Source: a bacterium 1xD42-87
Lineage (GTDB): Bacteria > Bacillota > Clostridia > Lachnospirales > Lachnospiraceae
Length of the DNA stretch: 64,000 nt
Direction: 5' to 3'
Assembly (NCBI GenBank): GCA_003611805.1
Contig: RAYM01000015.1
Location: forward strand, 1 to 64,000
Made by a program: the position numbers and the translations under genes
Notes under the pieces: generated by a model
The model's input: only the letters and a program-made list of their open reading frames with translations
Told to the model about the DNA's origin: nothing
Database searches by the model: none
Part shown: piece after piece, positions 7,425 through 16,650 of the stretch
Layout of the letters: every line of letters begins with the position of its first letter
How positions within the stretch are numbered: the first letter of the stretch is position 1

Positions 7425-7997
7425 CTACATCTGAGAAACTTTTTCCCATGTATACATTTCTTTTTGTACAACACTGTGGACAAAACTGTTTTTGCCATCG
7501 GCTGACTCATATTCCTCAATCAGATCCTCCAATGCTTCCAGTTCCATGTCATTAATTTTACCAAGAGAATGATAATACCTATAAGACTGACTTATTTTAT
7601 CTTTCAGCTCGGCTCTAATTCGTTTATTATTTTTACGTTCACTTTCCTTGAAACGTTCATCTGTATTACGTTGCATATCGTCTATTTTTTGTGAGATGCT
7701 AGACAACGATTCAGAAAGCTTATTTTGAGCATCTGTTAGTTCTTTCTGAATAGCAAATGATTGTTCCCTGTCATGAATGCGATTTTCCATTATTGCTTTA
7801 ATATCGGTTTGATTATCCTTAATAGTTTGCAGTAGTTCTTCTTTATTTTTCTTTCTATTGTATAAATCATTAAAAAAATCAGAAATTACTTTCCTGTTTT
7901 TAATAGTAATCCAACAGAAAAAAATAAGAAGCACAAGCGCAACAAGTACAATCATAGGATTAATATTTTCTAGGTATTTAGTTACTAATTCTTCCAT
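7425..7997 (-). CDS. Membrane-anchored coiled-coil protein
   Basis: 190 aa: one N-terminal membrane segment (about residues 15-32), then a long charged helical region with heptad character (about 45-130) and a C-terminal helical part. It directly follows the endolysin gene and precedes a terminator, so it may belong to the lysis module, for instance as a spanin-like or host-envelope factor. No family recognised. Confidence 0.65.
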   Translation of the reverse strand: MEELVTKYLENINPMIVLVALVLLIFFCWITIKNRKVISDFFNDLYNRKKNKEELLQTIKDNQTDIKAIMENRIHDREQSFAIQKELTDAQNKLSESLSSISQKIDDMQRNTDERFKESERKNNKRIRAELKDKISQSYRYYHSLGKINDMELEALEDLIEEYESADGKNSFVHSVVQKEMYTWEKVSQM

Positions 7998-8015
7998 TCA
8001 TATAATTGCCTTTCC

Positions 8016-9266
8016 TTATAAAATCGTAATGTACTTATTAGATACATATCCAACAAGATTATCTTTTGTTTTTACCTGATACCATCCGTTAGCGGCACGA
8101 CCAATAATTTGTACAGTATCATTAACTAGTAGAATACAAACAACATTATTGCTTTCAACATTTGGTGTATTACGCATATTCAATTTTGTACAATTAACAA
8201 CTTTTCCAGTATAGCCAAAGGATGTTACATTAGTTGTAGGAATGGATGCAGGTTTAAAATTGTCAGGAACTTCAACAGTCCATAAATATTTAACCTGTTT
8301 TGCAAACAAATCCCATGTATTTTTAATTCGATTTGCTTTTGTTGACGCTGGATCATTGATATATACATACCCATTTTCATATTTGTACAAAAGAATAAAA
8401 TGCCCAGAACTAGTCCAGTTTCCCTTCCCCATGCAAGCAATCACCCAATTACCTTTTCTTAAGGCATTTAATGCTTCCGTGTGAGCAGAAGAAGATGACT
8501 TGCCATATAGATTTGACTGGTTTAATCTTTTGCAAGTAATATCATATTGATTAAACTGTGGCACAAAATATGTATAATATGTTCCTTGATTTAAAGCCTT
8601 GTATCCATGTGCCATAGACCATTCTGCTGTAGTTATTGGAGTTACATTCCTATCTTTTAATGTCGCAATAACCATAGCGGCGACTGTAACACCACACCCA
8701 GCACTGCCAATAGTTTTCTTTTCACCTTTTGCAGAATAATTATGATTTTTCCATTTGAGGTCAGTTTGAAGATAACTAATAGGTTTGACAAATTTTACTG
8801 TACTAGAGGTAGATGGTGATACGAGAACAGTAGAAGATGATGCTGGTTTATCAAATAATTCTTTTTCAGCAGCACGTCTCTTTACTAGTCCTTGTAACAC
8901 TTTACCTCCAGATTTGTTATATGCTGTAATTTTTGAACTAATTTCGGAAATAGTACGTTGTCCATTATTTAATAATGTTTTCAGATTCCCACTACCACAG
9001 TTGAAGGTAAAGCTGACAAGTGCATCAAACTGGTTCTGGTTCCAATTGTATTTAGTATAACTATTTACAGCTTTTTCTGCACTCGCACAGTCAGATTTTA
9101 GATAAGCGTCTGCTTGAGACTGAGTAATGGTTTGCCCCATTTTCACCCCGTTTGTGTGCCCGAATCCAATTGTTGGAATACCAATACTATCTTTATATGC
9201 TGTAAGTTTACAACCTTCAAACTTCTTAATTAGAGTAAGTCCATTATTACTGATTGATAAACCCAT
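8016..9266 (-). CDS. Three-domain endolysin (GH24 muramidase + C39-like peptidase + SH3)
   Basis: 416 aa. Residues 1-150 are a T4-type lysozyme (GH24) with the E17-D26-T32 catalytic triad (K-K-F-E-G, Y-K-D-S, P-T-I-G). Residues about 170-330 match a C39-like papain-fold peptidase: Q-T-D-L-K-W, A-G-C-G-V with the cysteine, then G-H-F-I-L-L and N-D-P-A with the His and Asp. Residues about 350-416 are a bacterial SH3 wall-binding domain (L-N-M-R-N-T-P). Two catalytic domains would cut both glycan and peptide of peptidoglycan. It lies between the holin-like genes and the coiled-coil membrane protein. Good ribosome binding site (AGGAAGTGATG). Confidence 0.9.
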   Translation of the reverse strand: MGLSISNNGLTLIKKFEGCKLTAYKDSIGIPTIGFGHTNGVKMGQTITQSQADAYLKSDCASAEKAVNSYTKYNWNQNQFDALVSFTFNCGSGNLKTLLNNGQRTISEISSKITAYNKSGGKVLQGLVKRRAAEKELFDKPASSSTVLVSPSTSSTVKFVKPISYLQTDLKWKNHNYSAKGEKKTIGSAGCGVTVAAMVIATLKDRNVTPITTAEWSMAHGYKALNQGTYYTYFVPQFNQYDITCKRLNQSNLYGKSSSSAHTEALNALRKGNWVIACMGKGNWTSSGHFILLYKYENGYVYINDPASTKANRIKNTWDLFAKQVKYLWTVEVPDNFKPASIPTTNVTSFGYTGKVVNCTKLNMRNTPNVESNNVVCILLVNDTVQIIGRAANGWYQVKTKDNLVGYVSNKYITIL

Positions 9267-9270
9267 GTTA

Positions 9271-9666
9271 TCACATCACTTCCTGTTTCTTATTTTCTTC
9301 TACAATATCTCTAAGAGTTACTAACGCTTCATCAATAGTATTATCAATCCACTTAATCAGGCTTTCCTGATCAGTTACTTTTGATAAAATAGGATAATTT
9401 GCAAATAATTCATCAATAACCTGTGCTCGCTTAATTGAGCCAGCCTGTTTCCATTCGTCATAATCTTGCTCTGCGTCACTGATTAATTTCAACATAGTTT
9501 CCTGAATCTGTTTCTTTGCGATAGCAATTTTCTCTTCATCAGATTTACTGAAATATGTAATCGCCTTTTTAGTAATTGCAATTACAAGTCCAATGATTAC
9601 AATAATAGTAGTCCAGTTTTCGTTTACTAATTCTAAGAAGTTTTTAATACCATCTAAAATACTCAT
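9271..9666 (-). CDS. Phage holin, LLH-type
   Basis: 131 aa: one N-terminal membrane segment (about residues 18-38, T-I-I-V-I-I-G-L-V-I-A-I), then a helical amphipathic body and acidic C-terminus. The pattern (S-D-A-E, W-I-D-N near the C-terminus) matches LL-H-family holins, which permeabilise the membrane to release endolysin. It is immediately upstream of the endolysin gene with a strong AGGAGG. Confidence 0.8.
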   Translation of the reverse strand: MSILDGIKNFLELVNENWTTIIVIIGLVIAITKKAITYFSKSDEEKIAIAKKQIQETMLKLISDAEQDYDEWKQAGSIKRAQVIDELFANYPILSKVTDQESLIKWIDNTIDEALVTLRDIVEENKKQEVM

Positions 9667-9677
9667 AATAATTCCTC

Positions 9678-10061
9678 CTAGCCGACCGCTTCAGGATCAT
9701 TTATATTTTCCGTTACATTACTTTCGATTTGCTGGTACTTTGTATCAAATATTTTTATTCCAGCAAGTCCTAATAATTCTGTTCCAAAGAACCCATACAC
9801 ACAAGTAGTCAAAGTAGGGCTTAACTCTGTCATTGTATATTTTTGCAATAAAATAGCCGCAACTGTATAGGAGATAATTGCGACAATGGATAGTAACACG
9901 ATCAGTTTATTAAATTTTAGTGTTAATCGAAACGGCAGAGACATTTTTATAATTTCATATTTCAATCTACGCTCATTTCGTTTCTGTTTAGCAACCTTAT
10001 ATTTAACTGCTAATTCTTGCATTTTTTGCTCATGCGTTTTTAGTTTTCGTTTCAATTTCAT
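9678..10061 (-). CDS. Two-helix membrane protein of the lysis cassette
   Basis: 127 aa: a highly basic N-terminal 45 residues, then two membrane segments (about 53-73 and 82-104) and a short polar tail. Adjacent to the holin and endolysin, so possibly a second holin or antiholin. The basic cytoplasmic arm is unusual for a holin and could instead touch nucleic acid. No family assigned. Confidence 0.65.
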   Translation of the reverse strand: MKLKRKLKTHEQKMQELAVKYKVAKQKRNERRLKYEIIKMSLPFRLTLKFNKLIVLLSIVAIISYTVAAILLQKYTMTELSPTLTTCVYGFFGTELLGLAGIKIFDTKYQQIESNVTENINDPEAVG

Positions 10062-10088
10062 TTAAAATCACCACTTGAAATTGTTGTT

Positions 10089-11213
10089 CTATTGTGTGTT
10101 AAAATTTCTGAGACTTTCAACACATTGTTTCAATGTTCTGCATACATATTGTAATTCTTCTTGTGTTTCTTCTCCACTGAATGTCATTCTGATACAACTG
10201 TGAATATCTTTATTATCCATACCAATAGTAGATAGAGTAGTAGAGGGAGTAAGCGAATTACTGTTGCAGGCAGAACCTGTGCTTACTTGGACTCCGTTCA
10301 TATCAAGAAGAATCATTAAACTTTCACCCTCGACACCTTTAAAACACATGTATAGATTGTGTGGCAATCTATTTTCATTGTTTTCAGAACCTATTATGTA
10401 AGTGTCCGTAATATTTTTTTTAATATAATGCCATGCATAATCTCTTGCATAAGAACTAATTTCTTTATAATTTACCAATTCCACAGCTTTACCAATTGAA
10501 GCTATCCCTAATATGTTCTCTGTACCTGAAAATAAACCATTTTCTTGACTACCATAAACTAAAGGTTCAAGTTCTATATTTTTCTTCTTATATAAAACTC
10601 CACAACCTTTTAGCGCATGAATCTTATGTCCACTAAAGCCAAGCATATCAACATCTAACTTTTTCACATCAATCGGAATCGTTGGTATACTGCCAGTACA
10701 ATCCAAATAGACAATACCATTATATAAATGTGTAATTTTAATAATCTGTTCTATATTTTGAATGGTTCCAATTTCAGAATTGGCATGATCTATTACAACG
10801 AATGGAGTATCAATACAGACATCCAAATACTGTTCTAAATCATGTATGTCAATAATACCTTCTTTATTTACTTTTAACGGAATACTATTATGGTAAGATT
10901 CCACACATTTCAAAATGGATTTATGTGCAATGGGAGAATAGAAGAGAGTACAATCGTTCTTCTGGAAATACCCTTTAACTGCTAACGTATTGCTTGCTGA
11001 TCCGCCACTTGTAAAATAAATATCATCTGAATTTGCATTAATAAATTTTGCTACTGACTGTCGTGCGTTTGATATAATTTGTTTAGGCTTCTCTGATAAA
11101 CTATATAAAGAACTAGGATTTCCGAAATCGTCTAATATAGATATTAAATATTCTTTTACTGAATCTGTTAATTTAGTAGTAGCCGCATTATCTAAATAGA
11201 TATTTTTTCCCAC
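10089..11213 (-). CDS. Cysteine desulfurase (NifS/IscS/DndA class)
   Basis: 374 aa, normal family length. PLP-dependent class V aminotransferase fold: N-terminal Y-L-D-N-A-A-T-T (6-13), the PLP lysine K197 in S-G-H-K-I-H-A, and the persulfide cysteine C316 in S-T-G-S-A-C. The enzyme takes sulfur from cysteine for Fe-S clusters, tRNA thiolation or DNA phosphorothioation. No dndBCDE, iscU or thiolase partner is in the window, so the acceptor is unknown. It sits between tail tube and holin, an odd place for metabolism. GTG start behind GGCTGGTGATAAA. Confidence 0.88.
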   Translation of the reverse strand: MGKNIYLDNAATTKLTDSVKEYLISILDDFGNPSSLYSLSEKPKQIISNARQSVAKFINANSDDIYFTSGGSASNTLAVKGYFQKNDCTLFYSPIAHKSILKCVESYHNSIPLKVNKEGIIDIHDLEQYLDVCIDTPFVVIDHANSEIGTIQNIEQIIKITHLYNGIVYLDCTGSIPTIPIDVKKLDVDMLGFSGHKIHALKGCGVLYKKKNIELEPLVYGSQENGLFSGTENILGIASIGKAVELVNYKEISSYARDYAWHYIKKNITDTYIIGSENNENRLPHNLYMCFKGVEGESLMILLDMNGVQVSTGSACNSNSLTPSTTLSTIGMDNKDIHSCIRMTFSGEETQEELQYVCRTLKQCVESLRNFNTQ

Positions 11214-11225
11214 TTTATCACCAGC

Positions 11226-11453
11226 CTAACATTTGTAATCAGATTTTTGATTGTTCCAACGTCCAATATATTTTTTGTGATCATCTTTAGTAAATGCAAA
11301 AGCCCAACGCTTTGTATCAGGAGATACAGTCATATCTACTGGCTTACAGTTCCATAAATAATACTGTGCTGCTTGAAGTGCGTTGCCATACCATATTACA
11401 TCTTCAAGTTCATATTCCTTTCCTGTTAATTCACTTATAGTTTTAATTTCTAT
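11226..11453 (-). CDS. 75-aa phage protein with a non-canonical (AUA or AUU) start
   Basis: An open frame with clear coding character (S-E-L-T-G-K-E-Y-E-L-E-D-V; W-A-F-A-F-T-K-D-D) has no ATG, GTG or TTG in its first 30 codons. A ribosome binding site AAAGGTAGG precedes ATA (11453) by 4 nt and ATT (11447) by 10 nt. A TGA closes the frame just upstream, so a longer product is excluded. A +1 shift from the ATG at about 11470 is the alternative. Function unknown. It ends 13 nt before the cysteine desulfurase start. Confidence 0.6.
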   Translation of the reverse strand: MEIKTISELTGKEYELEDVIWYGNALQAAQYYLWNCKPVDMTVSPDTKRWAFAFTKDDHKKYIGRWNNQKSDYKC

Positions 11454-11476
11454 ATATCCTACCTTTCATAAAAATC

Positions 11477-11530
11477 GTAAAAAATAGGGTGAGAATACTA
11501 TCTATGATTATGAACAGTATCTCACCCTAT
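11477..11530 (-). terminator. Strong Rho-independent terminator
   Basis: TAGGGTGAGA-TACT pairs with AGTA-TCTCACCCTA (11484-11530), followed on the minus strand by TTTTTT. It ends the capsid/tail operon after the gene at 11573. Confidence 0.85.
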
Positions 11531-11572
11531 AATATTGGATTGATATTTCAAAATACTATTCATAATTATTCT

Positions 11573-11965
11573 TTATTCCTCTGATTTTTCAATTTCTTCA
11601 GACAAGGATTCATTTTCCATTTTACTTTCTACCTGTACAGGTTTACGCCCACGTTGCTTATTAGTGAGTTTTACAGGTTTATCAACAGTGTTTATCATAT
11701 AAATATCTGATAAGACACTCTTAGCATTATCCTTATATGATTCTTTATCAGATAAATCTAAACCAGACAATAATTCCTGCGCTTTTTCTCTGCTAATTAC
11801 CTTGTTTTTATAATCTCTAAGAACCATAAAAACTTTATAATGTCCAACCGTATCTGTTAAAGATCTCCAAGGAGTAATAGTTTTTTCTTTACTACATGAA
11901 TCGCAAGCATGGTAGCCAATACCGCATAAGGCGCACCAATGGTTTATTTTCTTATTATGTTCCAT
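11573..11965 (-). CDS. Zinc-finger-like phage protein downstream of the tail tube
   Basis: 130 aa. N-terminal C-x2-C (C11, C14) and C-x2-C (C21, C24) with nearby histidines suggest a small zinc site. The rest is helical with a charged tail. Genes placed after the tail tube are often tail assembly chaperones, which is possible here, but the zinc site is not typical. Ribosome binding site AGAAGGAG. Confidence 0.55.
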   Translation of the reverse strand: MEHNKKINHWCALCGIGYHACDSCSKEKTITPWRSLTDTVGHYKVFMVLRDYKNKVISREKAQELLSGLDLSDKESYKDNAKSVLSDIYMINTVDKPVKLTNKQRGRKPVQVESKMENESLSEEIEKSEE

Positions 11966-12020
11966 GTAAATACTCCTTCTTTTAATTAGGGCGATACAAT
12001 ACCGCCCTATACAAAGTACA

Positions 12021-12785
12021 TTATTCTGCTACGATGACACTAAACAGGTCTACGTCTTCGTCACAATAATCCTTCATGAAGTCAATATCAAAACTATGCT
12101 TACCAGTACCAGTAAGTGCTGTTTCAATGGAAGAAGGATCAATCTTACCCTTTGCGGCTTTAATGACACCTGCATACTTAATATTCTCGTTACACATGTC
12201 CTTAAAGATAGCGAAAATCTTAACACCAACAGCTTCAGGAAACTTATCGGTACTATTGGAAACGCGAACAGCAGAAGTAGACTCATATTCGTATTCCACA
12301 TAAATACGTCCAGTTGCACCAGTAGGAACAGTAATTTCCTTACCGTTAATCTCAAAATCAGTAGCACTAGCGGCTGTACCAACAGTAAATTTCTTGGCAA
12401 GCTGACCATTCTCAAGCTGATAGATATACTTGATTTCGCCAAGTGGATCATGTCCAAGAGTAACTTTACCATCGGCAACAGTAAGAATTTCCTCTACAGG
12501 AACAACAATTTTGTTTGTATCATCAGCAATTTCCTTATCAGCACCATACTGTAAAGCAAGCAAATCCATGCTAAACAAAGAGTTGGTTGCACTAAATTTA
12601 CCAGTTTTTGCTCTGAAAATCTTACTAATCAATGCGCCCTGTGCGTCTGTAATCTCTTCGCCTTCTGCGGCAGTCTGTAAACTAGGGTCTTCCAGTTTTG
12701 TCAAACGACCAATTACGGAACCATCAGAAAGGTCAGTAAAAATAAGACTACGAACCTTATCAAGAATCAGTTCATTTACATTCAT
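12021..12785 (-). CDS. Major tail tube protein
   Basis: 254 aa, beta-rich. Its N-terminal pattern (R-L-T-K-L-E-D-P-S-L near residues 26-35) and gene position after the connectors fit a siphovirus-type tail tube protein that polymerises around the tape measure. No sheath gene is visible. Good ribosome binding site (CGGAGGAATTAC). Family assigned by position and composition. Confidence 0.65.
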   Translation of the reverse strand: MNVNELILDKVRSLIFTDLSDGSVIGRLTKLEDPSLQTAAEGEEITDAQGALISKIFRAKTGKFSATNSLFSMDLLALQYGADKEIADDTNKIVVPVEEILTVADGKVTLGHDPLGEIKYIYQLENGQLAKKFTVGTAASATDFEINGKEITVPTGATGRIYVEYEYESTSAVRVSNSTDKFPEAVGVKIFAIFKDMCNENIKYAGVIKAAKGKIDPSSIETALTGTGKHSFDIDFMKDYCDEDVDLFSVIVAE

Positions 12786-12842
12786 TATGTAATTCCTCCG
12801 TTCATTTTTTTGAATTTTTATATATAAAAAAAGAACTTGAAA

Positions 12843-13601
12843 CTAATCAAGTTCTCCCATATAATTGAGTGCGTTTTTATCAATTTTCTTTAAATCTACG
12901 CCAAATCCAGAATATCCACTTTGTAATAACAATTCTGCATTTTTTATCTTGTTCACACGAGCAACACTGTCCATAAAAGCTCTCATTCGCATATCAAATA
13001 CGGTCGTATCATCTCGCTTAAACCCTTCTGAATTTACCATAGTTGATATTAATGGCATTAGATATGATTTAATCGGTTTATCTTTGTTTTCTTCGTGTTC
13101 TTCTCGCGCATCTTCGATTAATGCTTGACGAGTCAATTCATTACCAGGCATTTCATCATTTCGCTTCATCTTATGTATCTTACGCAATATATTTACGATA
13201 GAAGAGTATATAAATCTGTCTATAATAATTTGCTTTTCTGAATTTACAAATTGTACAAGAATATGATCCTGAATATCTTCTTTATACTGAATTTTCATTT
13301 GTGAAAAATCTAAAACATCACCAAATAATATTTTTGTATCTTCTTTTGTATATCGCCTACATAAAATAGAACAAAACAATTCATAGTCAGATACTTTGGT
13401 GTAGTCTTGACCAATATCATCAAGTTGCCATTTTAAATCTGCTCCAACAGAACACAAAGTATGAACCATGCCAAAATATTTCTTTTCGCCATAATCCCTA
13501 ATTTCACCCAAAGTTGGCTGTCTGATAGATATATCATCATTTACTTTATAACTGTTACCACCATATATCTGAAGCTCATCAAACTCATTTAGAATTTCCA
13601 T
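12843..13601 (-). CDS. Probable tail assembly protein
   Basis: 252 aa, mostly helical. The opening (S-I-R-Q-P-T-L-G-E-I-R-D-Y-G) is typical of proteins encoded beside Bacillota phage tail tubes, often called tail assembly chaperones. No enzyme motif. Ribosome binding site GGCAGGTGATACG. Confidence 0.45.
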   Translation of the reverse strand: MEILNEFDELQIYGGNSYKVNDDISIRQPTLGEIRDYGEKKYFGMVHTLCSVGADLKWQLDDIGQDYTKVSDYELFCSILCRRYTKEDTKILFGDVLDFSQMKIQYKEDIQDHILVQFVNSEKQIIIDRFIYSSIVNILRKIHKMKRNDEMPGNELTRQALIEDAREEHEENKDKPIKSYLMPLISTMVNSEGFKRDDTTVFDMRMRAFMDSVARVNKIKNAELLLQSGYSGFGVDLKKIDKNALNYMGELD

Positions 13602-13615
13602 ATCGTATCACCTGC

Positions 13616-14119
13616 CTATTCATACTCACAAAAAGATTTGTTTAAATCAACAGTCTCAAATAGCATGTGACGATATAGAAAATCTTTATTGTATGCGCCT
13701 TCTTCGTTTAGTGACAATTTTAATTCACCAATACCACCATATTCAGCTGAGCCATTAAACATATTGTCAATAAGCATGGAGATATAATCGCAACGATTAT
13801 CTTTAGTGATTTCTCTATCCATCTGCATATGCTTGAAATGTGAATAAATATAGAATTCAAGTCTTGGTATAACAAAAGTTTTATTTCTATCGTACCTACT
13901 GTCAAATACTTTTGTATGTACCATAATAGTCATATAGGTTGAAACTGTCTCAACAGTATCGGGGATTTTATTGTATGTTAAAATGTGTGTCCCTATTAAA
14001 TCTCCACCATTTTCATATTTATCCTTATCAGCACCGAAAGCATAAAAAATTGTGTCATCATGCGTGATCGCATCTACTACATTTTTTTTGAAGTCTGAAA
14101 TACTTGTACTGTTCGCCAT
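13616..14119 (-). CDS. Probable tail terminator/neck protein
   Basis: 167 aa from the ATG at 14119, behind GGAGGTGATTGC. Alpha/beta composition, size and position (between head-closure and tail genes) fit a tail terminator or neck protein. No motif is decisive. Confidence 0.45.
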   Translation of the reverse strand: MANSTSISDFKKNVVDAITHDDTIFYAFGADKDKYENGGDLIGTHILTYNKIPDTVETVSTYMTIMVHTKVFDSRYDRNKTFVIPRLEFYIYSHFKHMQMDREITKDNRCDYISMLIDNMFNGSAEYGGIGELKLSLNEEGAYNKDFLYRHMLFETVDLNKSFCEYE

Positions 14120-14134
14120 ATGCAATCACCTCCA

Positions 14135-15172
14135 TCACTCAACAATATTTACTTTTATCTCAGATAAGACAGCCCCACCAATGATAATTTGTACAAAAAA
14201 AGAACCTCCAATAAGGTTCTCATCATTAACAGAAACAGTTATTTTATTATCTGTAATAGTTTGTTTGACATCAAAATCTGATTTTACATTCCACTGATAA
14301 TCTACATCCTGCCAGTCAACAGTATTTTCGTCATTATCTGAAAAAGTTACAGTAAATTTACGATAATATCCATTTTTCAGATTTGTATTCCCAGAAATCA
14401 CGCACCTTAAATCTGTCGTTTCATTGGGTTCTGATGGGGTGGGTGGGAGAGGAGTGGTATTTTTATTATAATCACATATCCTCAATTCCTGATTATCGTC
14501 ATTTGGATTGAATTCTGTTTTATCAGCTATGAAACTTAACAAGGAACCCATATTACCAGAATTATACAGAACATCGTCACTACGAGTAATTTTGAACACC
14601 TTAGTAGGCTTAGTTGGCTTCATATCAATGAATACTCGTTTGCCTTCCAGTTCAAAACCTTCTTCACAATATCCAATAAGGATAGTATAGTTGTTAGAAC
14701 TCAGCACAAGCGTACTATTACCTGTCTCTCCAACATCATACTTGGATGCAGAAACTATATTAGAATAACGCTCTATAATTTCCCCATTTGCAAGCTGCCA
14801 TTTTAGAAGATAATTGCACTGAATCATTTTCCCTTCATAATGCACATCATTGACATTGAAAGAATTATATATAAGCCAGTATGTATCATCTTTCGTATCG
14901 TGCATATACTCACCAATCTTAATAGGATTGTCATATGTGGTTAGAAAATTCTGATAGTTTCCATTTAGCGAACTATATTTCCGTTTATATATTCTGACTT
15001 TTGCAGGTCTGTCATCACATCCCAACACTGGATTCCAGAAATACATAGTAGGAGAGTAAGACGAATCATGTTCTAACTCTTCTTTTAATAGATTCTGTCC
15101 ATCAATTATCATTTCCTCTCGTGCCGTAGAACCACTATGTTTGATTCGCTCTTTCATAAGTTGAAGGCTCAT
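14135..15172 (-). CDS. Head-closure-like protein with C-terminal Ig-like domain
   Basis: 345 aa. The N-terminal 200 residues are beta-rich with conserved tryptophans (Y-F-W-N-P-V-L-G; Y-W-L-I-Y-N-S), fitting a head-closure or stopper barrel. A proline-rich linker (about 240-255, P-L-P-P-T-P-S) leads to an Ig-like beta sandwich (about 257-345). Surface Ig domains on phage virions often bind carbohydrates. Position between connector and neck genes supports a structural role. Confidence 0.5.
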   Translation of the reverse strand: MSLQLMKERIKHSGSTAREEMIIDGQNLLKEELEHDSSYSPTMYFWNPVLGCDDRPAKVRIYKRKYSSLNGNYQNFLTTYDNPIKIGEYMHDTKDDTYWLIYNSFNVNDVHYEGKMIQCNYLLKWQLANGEIIERYSNIVSASKYDVGETGNSTLVLSSNNYTILIGYCEEGFELEGKRVFIDMKPTKPTKVFKITRSDDVLYNSGNMGSLLSFIADKTEFNPNDDNQELRICDYNKNTTPLPPTPSEPNETTDLRCVISGNTNLKNGYYRKFTVTFSDNDENTVDWQDVDYQWNVKSDFDVKQTITDNKITVSVNDENLIGGSFFVQIIIGGAVLSEIKVNIVE

Positions 15173-15175
15173 ACA

Positions 15176-15628
15176 TTACACCTTCTTCCTATTTGTAACT
15201 AAGTCAAACAACTTGGAATTTCTGTATGATTTATTGATTGCAAGTTGATCATTCTCTTTCATAAGTTCAGAACGTAATTCTTTTGCTTTTGTAAGCATAT
15301 CTTTGTTATCAATCTTATGAAAATCAGCAGTAGACATACGAGCCTTTAATGCTTCCCTTGTCAAAATAAATTCACTTGTAAGCCATTCTATCGTCATATA
15401 GTTACACAACAGAATAAATGTATCATCTGTCAATCGAAAATTAAATTGTCCAAGTTCATCGTCTCTTTGTGATAGATCCTGTTTGCATGACTGAAATTTA
15501 ACGATGGCTGGTCTGATATAGCCAATAACAATGTCATAAGCCATTTCTTCTGATATATCACAAAAAGAACGATCTTTTATACTGCGGAAAACAGCATCGG
15601 CAAGTTCTTTGTATGTAGTATTAGCCAT
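15176..15628 (-). CDS. Probable head-tail connector (adaptor) protein
   Basis: 150 aa, helical, from the ATG at 15628 behind GGCAGGTGATGGAT. Its size, helical content and place after the capsid genes fit an adaptor that docks on the portal. No signature motif. Confidence 0.45.
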   Translation of the reverse strand: MANTTYKELADAVFRSIKDRSFCDISEEMAYDIVIGYIRPAIVKFQSCKQDLSQRDDELGQFNFRLTDDTFILLCNYMTIEWLTSEFILTREALKARMSTADFHKIDNKDMLTKAKELRSELMKENDQLAINKSYRNSKLFDLVTNRKKV

Positions 15629-15648
15629 ATCCATCACCTGCCTTTATA

Positions 15649-16416
15649 TTATTCACTTAAAATATCAAAATGTAATTTATCCTGTAACAGTCGAAGTACA
15701 TTGACATCAACTAATTTTCTTGTCTTATACATCTGTCTTACCTTGCTAATAAGAATATCTCGCATATTTACACGCAAAGCATCATCTACGACCTTGCTAA
15801 TTGTAGCCAAATCAGAATTAAAAACTGATTTAAGATTGTTTAGCTTTGCAACATTCTCATATACAGGAGTAAGCCTGAATTTTTTAACAGCACGTTCGTC
15901 CATAAGAATAACCAATGGTTTATTAAGGAAATCGCTACTGTAATTATTCATTTCATTCAGTTCTGCAACCGTCATGTATTGAATTTCACCAATCTGTTTC
16001 CATCTGATTACAGCGTTTGTTGTCCTAGATTTATATGTAAGACCGCCAAATGTAATAGATTTAACTGGAATAGAAGTATCAAGGTCTAATTTATCTTCGT
16101 AATCGTCTTTATCGTCAGCGGATTCATCTAAATCGTCAATGGTTTCAGAAATAGCATCCAACAAAGACACTGGTTTAGTATCTTCCGATACTTCATCCTG
16201 TGATTTTTCTACATCTTTTGGTACATTGTTCTGTTCTACAGTCTGCGTCATATCTACGTTTTCTGCTAAATCATCGTCTTCAGCAGAAACAGCAGTATAT
16301 GCGTCATTTTCTTTCAATTTTGCAATCAATTTATCTTTGCCAATATTACCTACTTTAAGACCTCTTGACTTTGCTAATTCTTTTAATTCGTCAAGTTCCA
16401 TTTTTGTATAATCCAT
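15649..16416 (-). CDS. Structural protein with N-terminal HeH/SAP-like domain
   Basis: 255 aa. Residues 1-35 (L-D-E-L-K-E-L-A-K-S-R-G-L then G-K-D-K-L-I-A-K-L) form a helix-extension-helix motif of the HeH/LEM/SAP type seen at the ends of phage structural proteins. A long acidic linker (about 40-115) leads to an alpha/beta domain. Likely capsid-associated or connector. Confidence 0.5.
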   Translation of the reverse strand: MDYTKMELDELKELAKSRGLKVGNIGKDKLIAKLKENDAYTAVSAEDDDLAENVDMTQTVEQNNVPKDVEKSQDEVSEDTKPVSLLDAISETIDDLDESADDKDDYEDKLDLDTSIPVKSITFGGLTYKSRTTNAVIRWKQIGEIQYMTVAELNEMNNYSSDFLNKPLVILMDERAVKKFRLTPVYENVAKLNNLKSVFNSDLATISKVVDDALRVNMRDILISKVRQMYKTRKLVDVNVLRLLQDKLHFDILSE

Positions 16417-16418
16417 GT

Positions 16419-16628
16419 TTATAATTCCTCCATCTTTGATTTTTCTTTTAACTCATTCCAAGTGTTAATTGTCTTATTTAATTCTTCTGATTTCTCAAAA
16501 GTGAAATAAGTCAAATTATTAGTCTTGTTTTTAGACTTTTTAATGTAATTAAAACCTTGTGATTTTAAGAAATGATATAAGTTAAAAGAGTAGCAATGGA
16601 AAAATGAATTTTTCTGTTCTTTTTCCAT
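16419..16628 (-). CDS. 69-aa small phage protein, paralogue of the one at 19861
   Basis: F-L-K-S-Q-G-F-N-Y-I-K-K followed by a beta strand and F-E-K-S-E-E-L resembles the protein at 19861-20049 (L-Q-S-I-G-F-K-Y-T-K-R, then F-I-Q-T-N-E-L). Both look like the short DUF5659-type fold, an assignment made by eye. Ribosome binding site TGAGGTAAAT. Confidence 0.5.
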   Translation of the reverse strand: MEKEQKNSFFHCYSFNLYHFLKSQGFNYIKKSKNKTNNLTYFTFEKSEELNKTINTWNELKEKSKMEEL

Positions 16629-16650
16629 ATATTTACCTCATTGATTTATT

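Noticed and set aside
12074-12554. Long ORFs on both strands within the tail tube gene
   Set aside because: They overlap a well-supported structural gene completely and have no own ribosome binding sites.
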